A stretch of DNA of 64,000 nt from Euphorbia lathyris (Eukaryota > Streptophyta > Magnoliopsida > Malpighiales > Euphorbiaceae), in the NCBI RefSeq assembly GCF_963576675.1, contig NC_088915.1, positions 46,281,501-46,345,500 of the forward strand. Direction: 5' to 3'. The notes beneath the pieces are model-generated. The model was not told the origin of the DNA. It did no database searches and saw nothing but the letters and a program-made list of their open reading frames with translations. How positions within the stretch are numbered: position 1 is the stretch's first letter; each line of letters starts with the position of its first letter. Shown in pieces: positions 11,040-23,800 of the stretch. The position numbers and the translations under genes are program-made.

Positions 11040-12957
11040 AGCGAGAAATTTGATTCCGGAAGGCGTGTATTAAGCCCTTAACGGGGACGGATCGTATTAT
11101 TTCTTTTCGTATGCATTCATAAGCATTATTGCAAACCTTTTGGGTAATTTCCGCGAAACCTCTAGCGAGAGTCCATTCGTCGCTCGAAAGAGGCTAGTGT
11201 AAGTTCCCCCTTACAGTAAGGTGCCAAAGGGTCCCCATCCATTCGTTAGGGGCGAATTTGTGCGGTCCTGTGAGGTCCCGCGATCAGCCGTGTCAGCATA
11301 TAGTAGCCTTAGAAGTTGCCATAGGATTACCCGTTACCATTTTTGATGTGATGAATGAATCAGTTCGTGTTTTCAAATTGCCATGATACGTGTCTAATCC
11401 TAAAATATGTAAAGAAAATGAAACGATACGTTAATATATACTCTTAAACCGATGTACAAACTACCCCGAAACATCAAAACGATTCGAACTAAAGATGACT
11501 TAGTCATCTCGTATAAATGAACTTGTGCGACCCGCCTGGTCCCTTTCCGTGTCCCGAAGAAGGCACATGTTCAGGAAATATGTTGTGACGTAAGCACGTA
11601 TTAGTTCAAGTCGCTTTGATATCAAGGATAGTTATATCTCGATTCAAAAGACTATATTAACAGGTAGCCGTTATTCATATTCTTTAAATAGGTTGGGATA
11701 AAACGAGATTATGACAGAACGAAAACAAAGAACATTTCTGTTTTGAATGACCCCGTTGTAACGTAAAGAGTTTCGCAAACGTGGCCCGTCCCTTCCGAAT
11801 AAAAGACGAGCTCTTACGTTATGCCTTGTGTCGTTCTTAAGAGAAATGGACGTGTCCGCAAAAGTGACTAAGAAAATTAAAAAAAAAAGCAAAAATAAAC
11901 AAACGACCAAAGTCATTCTGTATCTACGATGTATACCCATCCCAAGGGTAGTTAAAGAAAATGAACCAATACCGTTGAATACGTGCCTCGAACTGGTATA
12001 TACGCCGCTTAAAAATCACGAAGCTGAATTAAACCAAACCGCATAATTGCGCCATATGGACGAGACTGTGGATTTGACTAATGGCTCGATCATTTCGACC
12101 GTTACCAAAACTATAAGAAATATGGCCCGATCTGCGTGTTTGTTCAGTTCGTGCCAAAGTGAAAAGGACGGTAATATCCCTGCTTCGAATAAGCATGCGA
12201 TTCAACGAAACGTTGATTTTCTATAACCACGCTAAGGTGATATATCCCGTAGATTGGAAGGAATAAAGAGTTGTTAATAGCCGAAATATTACCGTGCGCT
12301 CGAATAAGACTCACCGTCTTTTCACGTAGCCAAAACGAGCAAGCAGGATTCTTGACGCTAAAAACAAACACGTTACACGATGAGTCCGTTCCTTAAAATA
12401 AAAAGTGCTTTCATCACTGAATGAACACGTGGTTACGTCTCTCGATAGATCCAAAAGATCCCGCCGTAATCCAAAAATCGAGACACGAATCCACGCGAAT
12501 AATAGGGAACGAGTCATTATCAATAACGAACGATTGAACCAGAAGAATAACTCGTACCACGTCTAAAAACCGAGATGCGCCCAAGGGGAGTCAAAACCCG
12601 AACTAATGCATCTCGCAAAATGACAAAAGACGAGTTATCCTGAAGGGACAATCCAACTTGGTCGATATCTTAGTCATCGAAAGCTGATACGTTAAAACGA
12701 ACTGTGTTGTCTGATGGATGATTTACTTTTCTGCAATAATCGATGGCATCACGCGTCCCCTGGACCGCAATGTGAGCCCCAAACCAAAATCCTAGGAAAG
12801 AGACTTGGACCATCGAGTGTGTGGAGGAATAAGGGTGGAAGAGAGATGTTGTGATACGTGTAAATTAGACTAACGTTTGTTCTTCTTATCTTATATATCT
12901 GTAAATAATAAACGCACACACCACGAATCATGCATATAAAATCATGCATACATACTA
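11040..12957 (+). other. Long untranslated leader of element A
   Basis: About 1.9 kb between the primer binding site and the gag frame with no convincing gene. The first 430 bp (to about 11470) are also present, reversed, in element B at 59725-60147, so they belong to the element. Short frames on both strands here have no recognisable content. The stretch should contain the packaging signal, which cannot be located by eye. Confidence 0.6.
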
Positions 12958-13827
12958 ATGGATACCGTTCGCGCAGACTTCATCATTAATCGGTTGTGGT
13001 TTCGCGAGAGTAACCGGTTAGTCAGGCAGTTTGATCAGCTACAAATTGACAATTCCGAATCGGCAGTTGTGGCTTTTGAATCATCCTCGTCCGAGTATAC
13101 TCAGTCTTCTGCTAGTATGTCTGCGACCGACGAAAAGGTGGCCGAATTGGAAAACTCTGTGAACAACATTAATGATCAGTTGGCTGCAATTTTGGCCCAG
13201 CTCGCTGAGCTAGCATTGAAGGATAACAAGAGTGGTAGCAAACGCGCTGAGAATGAAGTGAACACCGGTCCTCGCTTCAGGAACGAGGATGACTATCAGG
13301 ATTACATCCAGAAACAGCTTGAGAAAGAGAAAGCTAAAGAAGAGGAGTGGAAGCAACACATCACTCAGGAGGTGCAGGATCTACGTGGAGGAAGTTTCGG
13401 GAGTCAGGACTTTTATAACTTGAAGAATTGTCTATCGGCAACTGCGTTGCCTTTGAAATTCCGGCTCCCTGACATGAAAAAGTTCGATGGAACTGGAGAT
13501 CCCACTGCCCACATGAATCAGTATGTTGCTGTAATGAAGCACACTATCCTGACTGAGGATCAAGTCCTGGGGCTGTTTAACACTTATCTAGAGGGGGCTG
13601 CCCTCACATGGTTTCATGCATTGCCGATGGTGACGAAGAGGGATTGGAAAGAGTTAGCGAAGTCATTCATCGCTCAGTATAGCTTCAACACCATGCTTGA
13701 GGTCACTTTGAAGGAGCTTGAGAGCACTAAGCAGCAGACTGGGGAATCTTTTTCCGATTTTGTAAGAAGATGGAGGGCCAAGGCCGCGGTTATGAAGCAG
13801 AAGCCGCTTGAGCAGGATCAGATCTGA
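12958..13827 (+). pseudogene. Element A gag, first segment: coiled coil and first capsid-like module
   Basis: The N-terminal part has a heptad-rich stretch (VAELENSVNNINDQLAAIL) followed by a Lys/Glu-rich coiled coil near residues 115-140. From about residue 168 comes a retrotransposon gag-like module with the pattern FDGTGDPTAHMNQY, TWFHALP and DWKELAKSFIAQY. The frame stops at TGA 13825-13827 but continues in the same frame downstream, so the stop is a nonsense mutation; the triplet fits C-to-T change at a CpG. The product would be the structural protein of the intracellular particle. The true start could be a later Met (about codon 53). Confidence 0.8.
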
Positions 13828-15060
13828 ATGGTAGTCGGTAACACATTGCCGTATATTAAGAATGAGCTGCGGTACATGCCTTTTACCGATTTCAACCAAA
13901 TGTATAGCTGCGCCTTGACAGTTGAGGGGGACGAAGAACCAAAGAAAGCTCATACCAAGTGGACGAAGTCTGGATATAGTGCCGGAAGGCCAAGTGCGAG
14001 TGCCGAATCTGCAGCAGTGAAAGTGCTTGATCTTAATGCCATCGAAAAGAGGCAGTTCGCCAAATTCGATCAGACCTACGCAAAAGTTTTCGAACGATTG
14101 CAGAAAAAGGGGTTGATGAAAGCTCTTACTCCTTATAACAAAGCTCCACCTTCTCCGCAGATACAAGCTAGGGGATACTGCGAATTCCACAGCAGTTATG
14201 GGCATACTATTGAGAACTGTGAGAGATTGAAGCATGAGATCCAAGATTTGATTGAGGAGAAAAAGATAGCTGATCCTTCATCAGCAAACCCTTCCACTAG
14301 GCGTAATCCATTGCCTAATCATAGGGTGAGCATGATCAGATTCGGTCTAAAAGAAAGTGTAGTGATGAAATCCTTCAAGGAAAATGAAGAGGAGTTGCTG
14401 GACTCCGATGAAAAAGGCAATATAGGAAATGGTCTATATGTGTCCTTCCTTGGCGAGGAACAGGAAGGTGAACCGATGGATGAAGGTTTGGACGGTGGAG
14501 CACCGTATGATGAAGATAGTGCCAAAGAGACTGGGGAAGGGCCATCTCGGACTATTGTGCCAGAATTGGGTCTGTTTAGTGGTGGAGAGGATCCTGATGT
14601 ACACTTGCGTGAATATATGCACGATATGTTTGTTGAATCCTTCGGAGTGGACGAGATTGCTCAGTGGTTCCACCATTCGCTAATAGGCGAGCCTTTGGGG
14701 TGGTTCCACTCGTTACCCGACTCTTGTAAGCATGATTGGGAGCAGTTGTCAGATTTATTCCTAGAAAAGTACCAGAGAGCTAAGGATAGGACCGCAGAGC
14801 ACTTTGCGATGCAGATTGGACCTATCAAGCATCCGTTACCGAGGGTCAGTAAGTATAATGGCAACAAGGATCTGATGGAACATCTTCACTTTTACTTGTC
14901 GGCCATGGGGCCTTTGGGTTTTAATGAAGGAGAGATCACCAGCTTGTTCTGTAATTCGCTGATGGGTGAGCCATTGATGTGGTATATGTCACTTCCGATG
15001 CATGTCAAGACCGATTGGGTGGCAATGACGAAGAGGTTTATCAAAGAGTATACGATATAG
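13828..15060 (+). pseudogene. Element A gag, middle segment: zinc knuckle and two more capsid-like modules
   Basis: This is the direct in-frame continuation of the preceding segment. A CX2H-type zinc-knuckle-like motif (CEFHSSYGHTIENC) lies near 14179-14220. Two further modules resemble the first: near 14560-14800 (GGEDPDVHLREYM, GWFHSLPD, DWEQLSDLF) and 14830-15057 (YNGNKDLMEHLHFY, MWYMSLPM, DWVAMTKRFI). An acidic linker separates the knuckle from the second module. The segment ends at TAG 15058-15060, again without a frame change, consistent with a nonsense transition. Confidence 0.8.
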
Positions 15061-18000
15061 ATGCTGGCGGAGCAAACCCCGGACTCGCCCTCTTATGAAA
15101 CACCTGAGGCAGTGTTGGCAATGCCTAGGTATGGTGGATACCAGGATCCTGTTGAGCATGCGAGGTTATTCTGCAACCATATGTATGACGCCGGGTTCCC
15201 TCAGTGCGAATTGCATGAACATTTCCCGGAAACCCTCATAGGAGAAGCCTTGCTGTGGCACCAAGGCCTATCAGAGGAGGAAATGGGTCATTGGATACCT
15301 CTTAGGAATGCTTTTGTGGTGAGATATGAGATGTATGTTCCATGGACGGGATCCCTGGAGGATCTGGATAGGATCAGGCAATTCCCCAATGAACCATTCG
15401 TGGATTATGATAGGAGGTGGAGGCACCGCTATGAGCAGTGTCATGAAACGATGAGTGATAAGGTGCAGCTCATGTGCATACAGAGAGGCGCGATTCCGTT
15501 GGTGGCGAGGAGGATGAGTAGAGTATCCCTCATGGATTATGATGATTTGATAGGCTGGGCTTTGTATGGATCAGCGGATCCTTTTTATTTGAATTCAAAC
15601 GGTCCTCACGTAATGGATTTGATGATTGTGGACATTTGGGAAAGTTCCTCGGATGAGGAGGATACTGATCGGAGGATTCCCATCAATATTTGGGATGAAT
15701 CTGATGATGAGCCGGAAATCGCCATCATGACAAGATCAGGTCGAGTGGCCGAGGGAAAGGCACCTATGGTTGAGACTGAGATAGGGGAAGGATCGGCTCC
15801 CAAGCCAGATGACCAAGTCCTCGAGCAGTTGAAGAAAACACAAGCTAAGTCTACGGTGTGGGAAGTCCTATGCCATTCCAAGTACCACCATGAAAATCTG
15901 ATGAAAGAACTGCAGAATTTGGTTATTTCTACCGATACTGAGCCGGCAGCTTTAGTAGGGGCAATTATGGCCCGAAAGAAGGCCGAAATCACATTCACTG
16001 ACGAAGATCTCCCAGAAGAGCGGAAGGCTCACAACAAGCCTTTGTACATCCGAGCTGAAATTAACGGGAAAAAGACTAGCTGTGTGATGGTCGATGATGG
16101 ATCGGCCATTAATGTTTGCCCACTAAAACTTTTGTCCAAGTTGGGGGTAGAAAGAGGAGATTTGACTGCCTCGGAAACAGGGATTAGGGCCTATGATGAT
16201 AGCCGTAGGCATATCAAAGGAGTTTTTAAGGCCAAGCTGAAAGTAGGGCCGCACGAGGAGGAAACAGAGTTCACGGTGCTGGATATCCCGGTAACCTTTG
16301 CCGTGTTGTTGGGACGCCCATGGTTCCACAAGTTGGGAGGTGTGCCCTCCACGCTCCATCAAATGATCAAATTCCCCTTCGGGGAGGAGATAGTGACAAT
16401 TAGAGCTGAGAAATTGAGTTCAGTGGCGGCATTGGGAATTGAGCCTCAACTTTTCTCTGGATTCCAAGTTTCTGGGATCTACGAGTCTAGCATGACCTCC
16501 GATGTGGTGAAAATGATGAAGGGGGGTTTCATCCCCGGTATGGGCTTGGGAGCACACCATCAAGGGTTGCCAGAATTTTCGGATTTCAAGAGTCAGAAAA
16601 CCCGGAGGGGTTTAGGATATGAGCTGGGAGGTCCGTCCAACACAAGTGGTGAAGGAAAGGTGGGCCTAAAGAAGTATTTTATGAATGAGGGGCACGGAAA
16701 GGTTTATTCGGGGACTCCCGAGTCATGGACTAGCACCGAAGGAAAGATTCTGCCAGGTTTTGAGATCTTCAATGATGTTACCGACTGGGGCAAAGGAAAG
16801 GCAAGCTGCTTCGTCGAGGAGATCATGATGTTAGATTTGAATGCCGAGGAGCAGGTCATCACTATTGAGGCCACGGTGGGAGCGATGGATGAACCCGGTA
16901 CCTCCAAAGCTTATGAGAAACCCGAGAACCCTGACGATGAGAATTGTATTACTGCTTTATTTGAATCCGATGATGTACTCACCAATACTATCAATGAAAT
17001 GAATTCTGATTTTGCTTACTTGCTTGATGTTGATCGTGATCATTCCATGCATTCTCATTCATATAACATGCCTACATTTGAAATCAATACAATAGAAATG
17101 TCAACTTTCAATCTTGGCACGGATGAAAATCCTAAACTTATACAAATTGCTCAAGAATTAACTATTGAAGAGAGGAAAGAATTTGAGAGAATAATTAAAA
17201 AATACGAAATAGTGTTTGCTTGGACATACGAAGACATGCCAGGAATTGATCAATCAATCGTAACTCACCGTATTCCAACATACCCCGACGCGAAGCCCGT
17301 GAAGCAGAAACTCCGACGCATGAGACCGGAATGGGCAGATAAGATCAGAGAAGAAGTGAAGAAGCAGTTAGAAGCAGGGTTCATCGAAGTAATCGACTAT
17401 CCCCCTTGGGTCGCAAATGTAGTGCCCATCGCAAAGAAGGACGACAAAGTGAGAATGTGCGTCGATTATAGAGATCTTAACAAGGCGTGCCCCAAAGATG
17501 AATTCGCGCTGCCTCATATTGACGTGTTAATCGACAGTGCAGCATCAAGCGTCTTACACACGAATGTGGACGGTTTCATGGGCTACATGCAAGTTCAGAT
17601 GGCTGAGAAACACAAAGCGAAAACCTCGTTCACAACTGAGTGGGGAACATACTGCTATAGGGTGATGCCGTTTGGTTTGAAAAATGCCGGGGCAACTTAC
17701 CAGCGAATGGCTACGGCACTGTTCCATGATATGATACACAAAGAGGTAGAGGTTTATGTGGACGACATGATGGTCAAGTCGGAGACAAGAGAGGGGCATT
17801 TCGCTGCACTCGAGAAGTTTTTGGCCCGAATTGCAGAATTCAAACTAAGGTTAAACCCGAAGAAGTGCTTCTTCGGCGTTTCATCGGGGAAAATCTTAGG
17901 CTATGTAATCGGAAATAAGGGAATTGAAGTAGATCCTGACAAAGTAAAGGCCATACGAGAAATGCCAGCGCCAAAGAATGAGAAGGAAGTGAGGGGGTTT

Positions 18001-18279
18001 CTGGTGCAGGTCCAGTATATTAGTCGGTTCATAGCAAGACTCACTGCAATCTGCGAGCCGATCTTTAAGTTGCTACGGAAGGATCAACCCACGATTTGGA
18101 ATGATAAGTGTCAACAAGCCTTAGAGAACGTCCGGAACTATTTGTCTAATCCACCTGTTCTGAGACCGCCTAAACTGGGAAAACCGCATCTCCTCTATGT
18201 GGCATCGAAGAGCGATCTATTGGGGCAATGCTGGCCCAAGAAGGGGACACTGGTGTGGAGCATGCAGTGTATTATCTGA
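15061..18279 (+). pseudogene. Element A gag end, protease, G-patch and reverse transcriptase
   Basis: In-frame continuation. A fourth capsid-like module opens it (YGGYQDPVEHARLF, LLWHQGL, near 15115-15480), then an acidic linker. The retropepsin active site reads VMVDDGSAINV near 16087-16119, with the Asp and Gly of the DxG motif present. A G-patch follows (GGFIPGMGLG, GLGYE; 16525-16626). Reverse transcriptase spans about 17250-18000 with RMCVDYRDLNKACPKDEFALP, the first catalytic Asp in NVDGF, and YVDDM near 17755-17769. The start of the RNase H-like connection domain is reached before the frame is lost: a one-base deletion near 18222-18226 shifts it into a stop at 18277. Protease and RT residues look intact. 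Confidence 0.85.
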
Positions 18280-19967
18280 GTAAGAAGTTCCTGGAATACG
18301 AGCTTAAGTATAACATGATCGAAAAGACGTGCGTGGCAGTAGTATGGCTAACAAAGAAACTACGGCACTATTTTCAATCTTACAAAGTGATCATTATTTC
18401 TCGGATGGATCCCGTGAAGTATCTGTACCGAACTCCGTCTCTAACAGGGAAGCTAGCCCGATGGTTGCTGCTTTTGTCCGAATTTGATATCGAATATGTA
18501 ACGAAGAAGGTTATCAAGGGGAGAGCCGTAGTAGAATTTCTGGCCAACCAACCTCTGAACGTAGAAGAGGAAGAGATAAACTATGATTTCCCCGATGAGC
18601 ACTTGAACGCAATAGAAATTATACTATGGAAAATGTTCTTCGATGGAGCAGTTAATTCGAATGGAGCCAGAGTAGGGGTGCTACTTATCTCACCAGAAGG
18701 AGAAAGGATTCCAATGGCAAAGAAGCTATCCTTCTCTCTCACCAATAATATGGCCGAATATGAAGCGTGCATCTACGGGTTGGATTCATTAGCAGCACTG
18801 GGAGCATCATATGTTGAAATCTGGGGCGACTCAAAACTGATTATCGAACAAGCACAGGGAAACTGGGAAGTGAGGGAAGAAAGGTTGCGTCCATACCTAG
18901 ACCAGTTGGAGGGATTGGCGCAGAAATTCAGCGAATGTCGTTTTTATCACATTCCTCGAGCACAGAACCAGGCAGCGGATGCTTTGGCCACTTTGGTGTC
19001 AGTATCAGATAATCCTCGGAACCTTGCCTCGAAGCCTTTGGTGTTGAGAAGGTCTCACAAACCATGCTACGAAGATGTAATGCTATTGGGGGCAGATGAA
19101 AAACCTTGGTATTTCGATATCGTAAACTTCATGAAGAGTGGAACATACCCGGCAGAATCAGAACTTAGGGATCAGGCTGTGATTAGAAGGTTAGCACAGC
19201 AGTTCGTCATCCACAACGACTTGCTTTACAAAAGGCACACCGATGGTTTACAACTGAGGTGCTTGGATGCGGGAGAAGCCCGTGAGGCAATGGAGTCAGT
19301 ACACTCAGGAATTTGTGGAGCCCATATGGGAGGGGCGGTATTGGCAAAGAAAATCATAAGGCAAGGCTTCTATTGGCTCACCATGGAAAGAGATTGTAAC
19401 GAATATGCGAAGAAATGCCATGATTGTCAAATCCACAGAGATTATAATCATTTACCAGCTATGGAACTGCACGTATTAGCACCCATTTGGCCGTTTGCGG
19501 CTTGGGGCATTGATATTATCGGAGAGGTGAGGCCTAATGCTTCGAACGGGCACAAATTCATTGCAGTCGCTATTGATTATTTCACCAAGTGGGTGGAGGC
19601 AGAATCATTTAGCAAGTTGGGGTCTAAACAGATGAGGAAGTTCATTGAAAAGCACTTGATCACCAGGTTCGGAGTGCCTCATCATATGATCACGGATAAT
19701 GGGGTCCAGGTTCAAGGAGAAGTGAAAAGTCTATTCCAAGAGTACGGTATTGAACATCATAGGTCTTCTCCGTATCGTACGCAAGCTAATGGCGCAGTAA
19801 AGGCAACTAATAAGAACCTTAAAAGGATACTCGTAAAGACAGTAGAATCGCATCGGAACTGGCACGAACAGCTTCTGCTCGCTTTATGGCTTATCGCACG
19901 ACAGTTAGAACGTCAACTGGGGCAACGCCGTTCTCCTTGGTATACGGTGCAGAAGTCGTTCTCCTGA
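18228..19967 (+). pseudogene. Element A dual RNase H and integrase
   Basis: This frame continues pol after the one-base deletion. First comes the degenerate RNase H or connection domain (AVYYLSKKFLEYELKYNMIE). Next is a second, archaeal-type RNase H with four acidic residues in place: FFDGA, MAEYEA, WGDSKLI and AADALA. The integrase zinc domain ends in CHDC. The core has Asp in WGIDIIGE and Asp in ITDNG, but the expected catalytic Glu is Lys (codon AAG, 19800-19802), so DNA joining should be lost. A second one-base deletion near 19888 moves the rest to another frame. Confidence 0.85.
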
Positions 19968-20350
19968 TTGAGGTTGAAAAGCGATCGTTGAGAATCGCAG
20001 TAGAAGCAGAGATTCCCGAGACGGAATGGGTGAAGAAGCGGTATGAACAGTTAGCATTGGTGGACGAGAAAAGGATGGAGGCCCTTTACCATGTGCAGTT
20101 ATATCAGCGAAGGATGGCCCGAGCCTTCAACAAAAAGGTCAAGGCCAGCCCTATCAAAGAAGGGGATATGGTGCTAAAATAGATCCGTGTGACACACATC
20201 GACCCGAGGGGCAAGTTTAGGCCAAACTGGGAAGGGCCATTCTTCGTGAAGAAGATACTAAGCAAAGGAGCGGTGAAGTTAACTACTATGGATGGCATGG
20301 AGTTCTCCGAACCTACCAATCTGGATAGGATTAAGAAATACTTTTCGTAA
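19886..20350 (+). pseudogene. Element A integrase C-terminal end
   Basis: The frame begins just after the second deletion with TGATPFSLVYGAE, the usual end of the integrase core, and runs through a basic C-terminal domain (WEGPFFVKKIL) to a natural stop TAA at 20348-20350. A nonsense TAG lies at 20180-20182 and is consistent with C-to-T change. The C-terminal domain would guide integration-site choice; no chromodomain is visible, as expected for Tat-type elements. Confidence 0.8.
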
Positions 20351-20802
20351 AAAAAAAGAAAGAAAAATTCCCGATAGGTCGAAAACCCGCAAAGGGCGGC
20401 CTATGCAACAATAAGGGACATCCCAATGGGTGAAAACCCGAAAGGGCACTCATTTGAAAATTCTGGGATAGTAAAAGGAGAGATGAAAAATCGCTGGGAT
20501 CTGAAAACCGAAAAAAGGCAGGTCCTGGTAACGGTAGTTATATCTTGAGCAATTATAAAAATAATGTATAAGAGGCTAAGTATTTCTGTTGTTTGTAAAT
20601 AAATAAAGGCATGAGTATATTTGAAGAGAATGATTGGGATCGTTATAATTTACTGAATGCAAGGTAATATGAATCATGAGTTATACATTTCTTACCTTTC
20701 TTTTCACAATAAAAAGCCTACGTACTATCTACCCCACTCCCTATACACAAGCTATACATCGGGGTAATTCTAATAAAAGCTACGAAGCTATACATGATAA
20801 GC
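20351..20802 (+). repeat. Post-pol spacer with repeated AAAACCCG-AAAGGGC units
   Basis: Three related units near 20374-20400, 20431-20456 and 20490-20515 share GAAAACCCGAAAGGGC or a decayed form, and are bracketed by short complementary arms (for example ATGGGTG and CACTCAT). This is the only pattern between the pol stop and the end of the antisense PMD gene. It looks like a conserved structured element; function unknown. Confidence 0.5.
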
Positions 20803-23800
20803 CTAATAAGGAGGGAAATCCCAGTGGGCCTCAAAGTCCCTCAGATGTGACGCTCGCTCCGGAGATAGGGTCTCCTCGGTGACTCGAAGTCTCTCCTCGG
20901 CAGCAAGGCGCCCCGCGGTCTCCTCCCTCACCCTCTCATCAACAGCAAGGCGTCCCGCGGTCTCCGCCCGCATCACCCCGGACCAGTGGTCGTTCCTCTC
21001 CCGATACACCTGGCCAACCCTGGCATCGGCCTCCCGCAGCGCTTCGCTCTGTCTCAGCTCATGTGCACGGAGATCGCTCTGTAAAAAAAAAAAAAAGAAG
21101 AAAAAACAGATATAAAAAAGAAATACAGACTAGAATAGAAGTCATACATACACATGTGCATACATTCCACTACACTAAAATAAAATAAAGATACATACCA
21201 GGTGGCTGGTGCAATGCAAGTTGAGTCGATCTCTGAAGAAACCAGATAGCCCCACATAATCGGTGCACGTCTCCCTCGAAGTCTGGAGAGCGTCTGAGGG
21301 ATCAAACGGTATCCTCGACGTAAAGGCAGGAGGGGCCATCTCGACACCGGCATAAGCCACTACGGACTGGTCGTAGCAAACTGTCGCGAAATCCCTCCCA
21401 AAGTCAGGGATGGGTACGCCCAAAGGGGACCTCTCCGGTCGGGCGGCGCTGGAGGACTCGCCGACATAATAGGGCGGCTCGCTCGTAGACGTCTGAGCTC
21501 GGGCACCATCGAAGAAGTCTGACGTGTGGGCACTCCTCCAGGAACCCTCCTGCAAGTAGAGACACAATAAACACCACTGACCATCTCGTAAATAAAAATA
21601 AATAGGCCGAACCACTCACTGGAACCGCCTCCCGACCAAAAACTGCAGCGACAGCCTCCCCCGAAAACACGTCCTCCACAGGGTCCACCTCCATCGCCAC
21701 CGCCGGGGCATCCCTCGCGCTCAATAATGTCGATAAATAGAGAACACGGCCCCCGGCATGAACCCATACATCTCTACCAGCAAAGCGGCGAGTCAAATCC
21801 GGACGAATGACCGATAAGGGCATAGTCCGCACCGCAAACATGGAGACGGGGATCTCGCATGGTGTCCAATGCGAGGCACTAACCCCGGTGATTCCCCGGT
21901 CGCCCAAGTACCATACCCGCACGTAAGGGCCGGTAAGCAAGCTCTGCTGCTCCTGGATCAGGGTGACGTACGCGTAATCGGGACCGAAGTCAAGGTCGTC
22001 CCACCTGAATCTAATCTGAAAGCACAAAGAAAAAGTCAGGTCTGATCAAACTAAAATCTAGCGTGATTAGAAGATATTTACCTACCCCAAGGTTCGTGAA
22101 TCAAGCCAATCTAGGAGCTGCGCCACCGTCTGCCTCTCCCCGGTACCTAGACCGAACTCGCTCCACCGAGCCATAAGTGGGGGCTTCACTACCCGTGGCC
22201 TGTGCCGACGCTCGCTGGGAAGAATCCGCCTCTCGTAGGCCCAAACCTGCTTGTAAAAACAAAGGTTATGAACAGAAGGCGCGAAGAAGATAAAAGGGGC
22301 AAGTTAAGGATGAACCACGTACCAGAAGAGCAAAAGTGTAACCGCCGAAGTCCTTGCGCTTCCGGCAAGTCAGATCCAAAAACTTGTATAGGTAAGCTAG
22401 ACCCGCTCCTGCCCAATCGTAAGACGCCACCGCGTCCAAATCACTGAAGGCCTGAATAAGACCCGCATGTATCGTCCCGCTCTTGGTGCGGAAGATCGTC
22501 TCGCCTAAAGCATATACCAGGAAGCTGCGGACAGCCAGATCAGTGTCGTCGGTCCCATAAAAGTCCCTACGACTCAAAAGCCCCGAGGTAGTGATGAACT
22601 TCGCCGGGGTGGATTTGACACCCGTGTAAACTCCCGGCCCAATCAAAGCAGCCAACCTAGCACGGTCAACCCGTGGACGCATCGTATCAAAGGAGAAGGG
22701 AACCGGAGTACCACTCCCCCGTAGCCCGGTCAGTAAAGAGAAGTCGCGGGGTGAGATCGTCATCTCCCTGAACGAGAGGTGGAAGGTGTGGGTCGAGTCA
22801 ACCCATCTCTCGCATAAGGCCCGTAGGCCGAAACGGTCGCACACCCCATTGGCGCGGGGCAGCGCTAAAATAAAGGGCTCAAAGCCCAACTCTCGCACAC
22901 GGGCTCTCGCCTCGGCGCCTAGCATGGAATACCACACATGAATATCTGCCGTAGTCCCGGAAATGTCAATGAACTGGAAAGAACGGAACAGGTAAGTTTA
23001 AATGTTGTTCCTAGGCTTGCATCTGATGAAAGCACGTTAATTTAGCTATTCTTTCGGTCAAATCTAACCTAAAGACATCTTGTCAATTTGGACCGTCATT
23101 TTGTGAAATCTCTCCCTTAGGGTTGTTTGCATAGGATTTGATTAATTCATTATTCTTTGATCTACTCTCGTCCGCATTGGCAAAGAGAATTATTCAAGTT
23201 TTTACTATTCACGTGCATTAGTCAAGTTTTCACTATTCACATGCATTATTCGAGTTTTTACTATCCACGTGCATTAGTCAAGTTTTTACTATTCACGTGC
23301 ATTAGTCAAGTTTTCACTATTCACGTGCATTATTCGAGTTTTTACTATCCACGTGCATTAGTCAAGTTTTTACTATTCACATGCATTAGTCAAGTTTTCA
23401 CTATTCACGTGCATTATTCGAGTTTTTACTATTCACGTGCATTATTCGAGTTTTACTATTCACATGCATTAGTCAAGTTTTTACTATTCACGTGCATTAG
23501 TCACGTGCATTAGTCAAGTTTTTACTATTCACATGCATTATTCATGTTTTTACTATTCACATGCACTATTCACGTTTTCACTATTCACGTGCACTATTCA
23601 CATTTTTGTTTACTATTGGCAGGCATTGTTCGTAGTTTTACTATTCACATGCATATAATTCGCATTCTTCCAAAAAGACAAATAAAGTGTTACTTGCAAG
23701 CAAAGAAATTCATGTTTTCTAACTAAGGTCTTCTAAGGCAACCTAGGGGTTAGCATGCAAATCATGTTCAAAGTAGGGATACTAAAGCCTAGAAATTTAG

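Noticed and set aside
11671..12046. Frames in the element A leader as an extra ORF upstream of gag
   Set aside because: Short, on both strands, low complexity, without any recognisable domain.
13663..14244. 193-codon minus-strand frame opposite gag
   Set aside because: A shadow of the strong gag codon bias on the plus strand; no family pattern.
23157..23726. 118-codon frame of repeated HVHYSSFYY-type words
   Set aside because: A translation of the G-box tandem repeat inside PMD intron 1.
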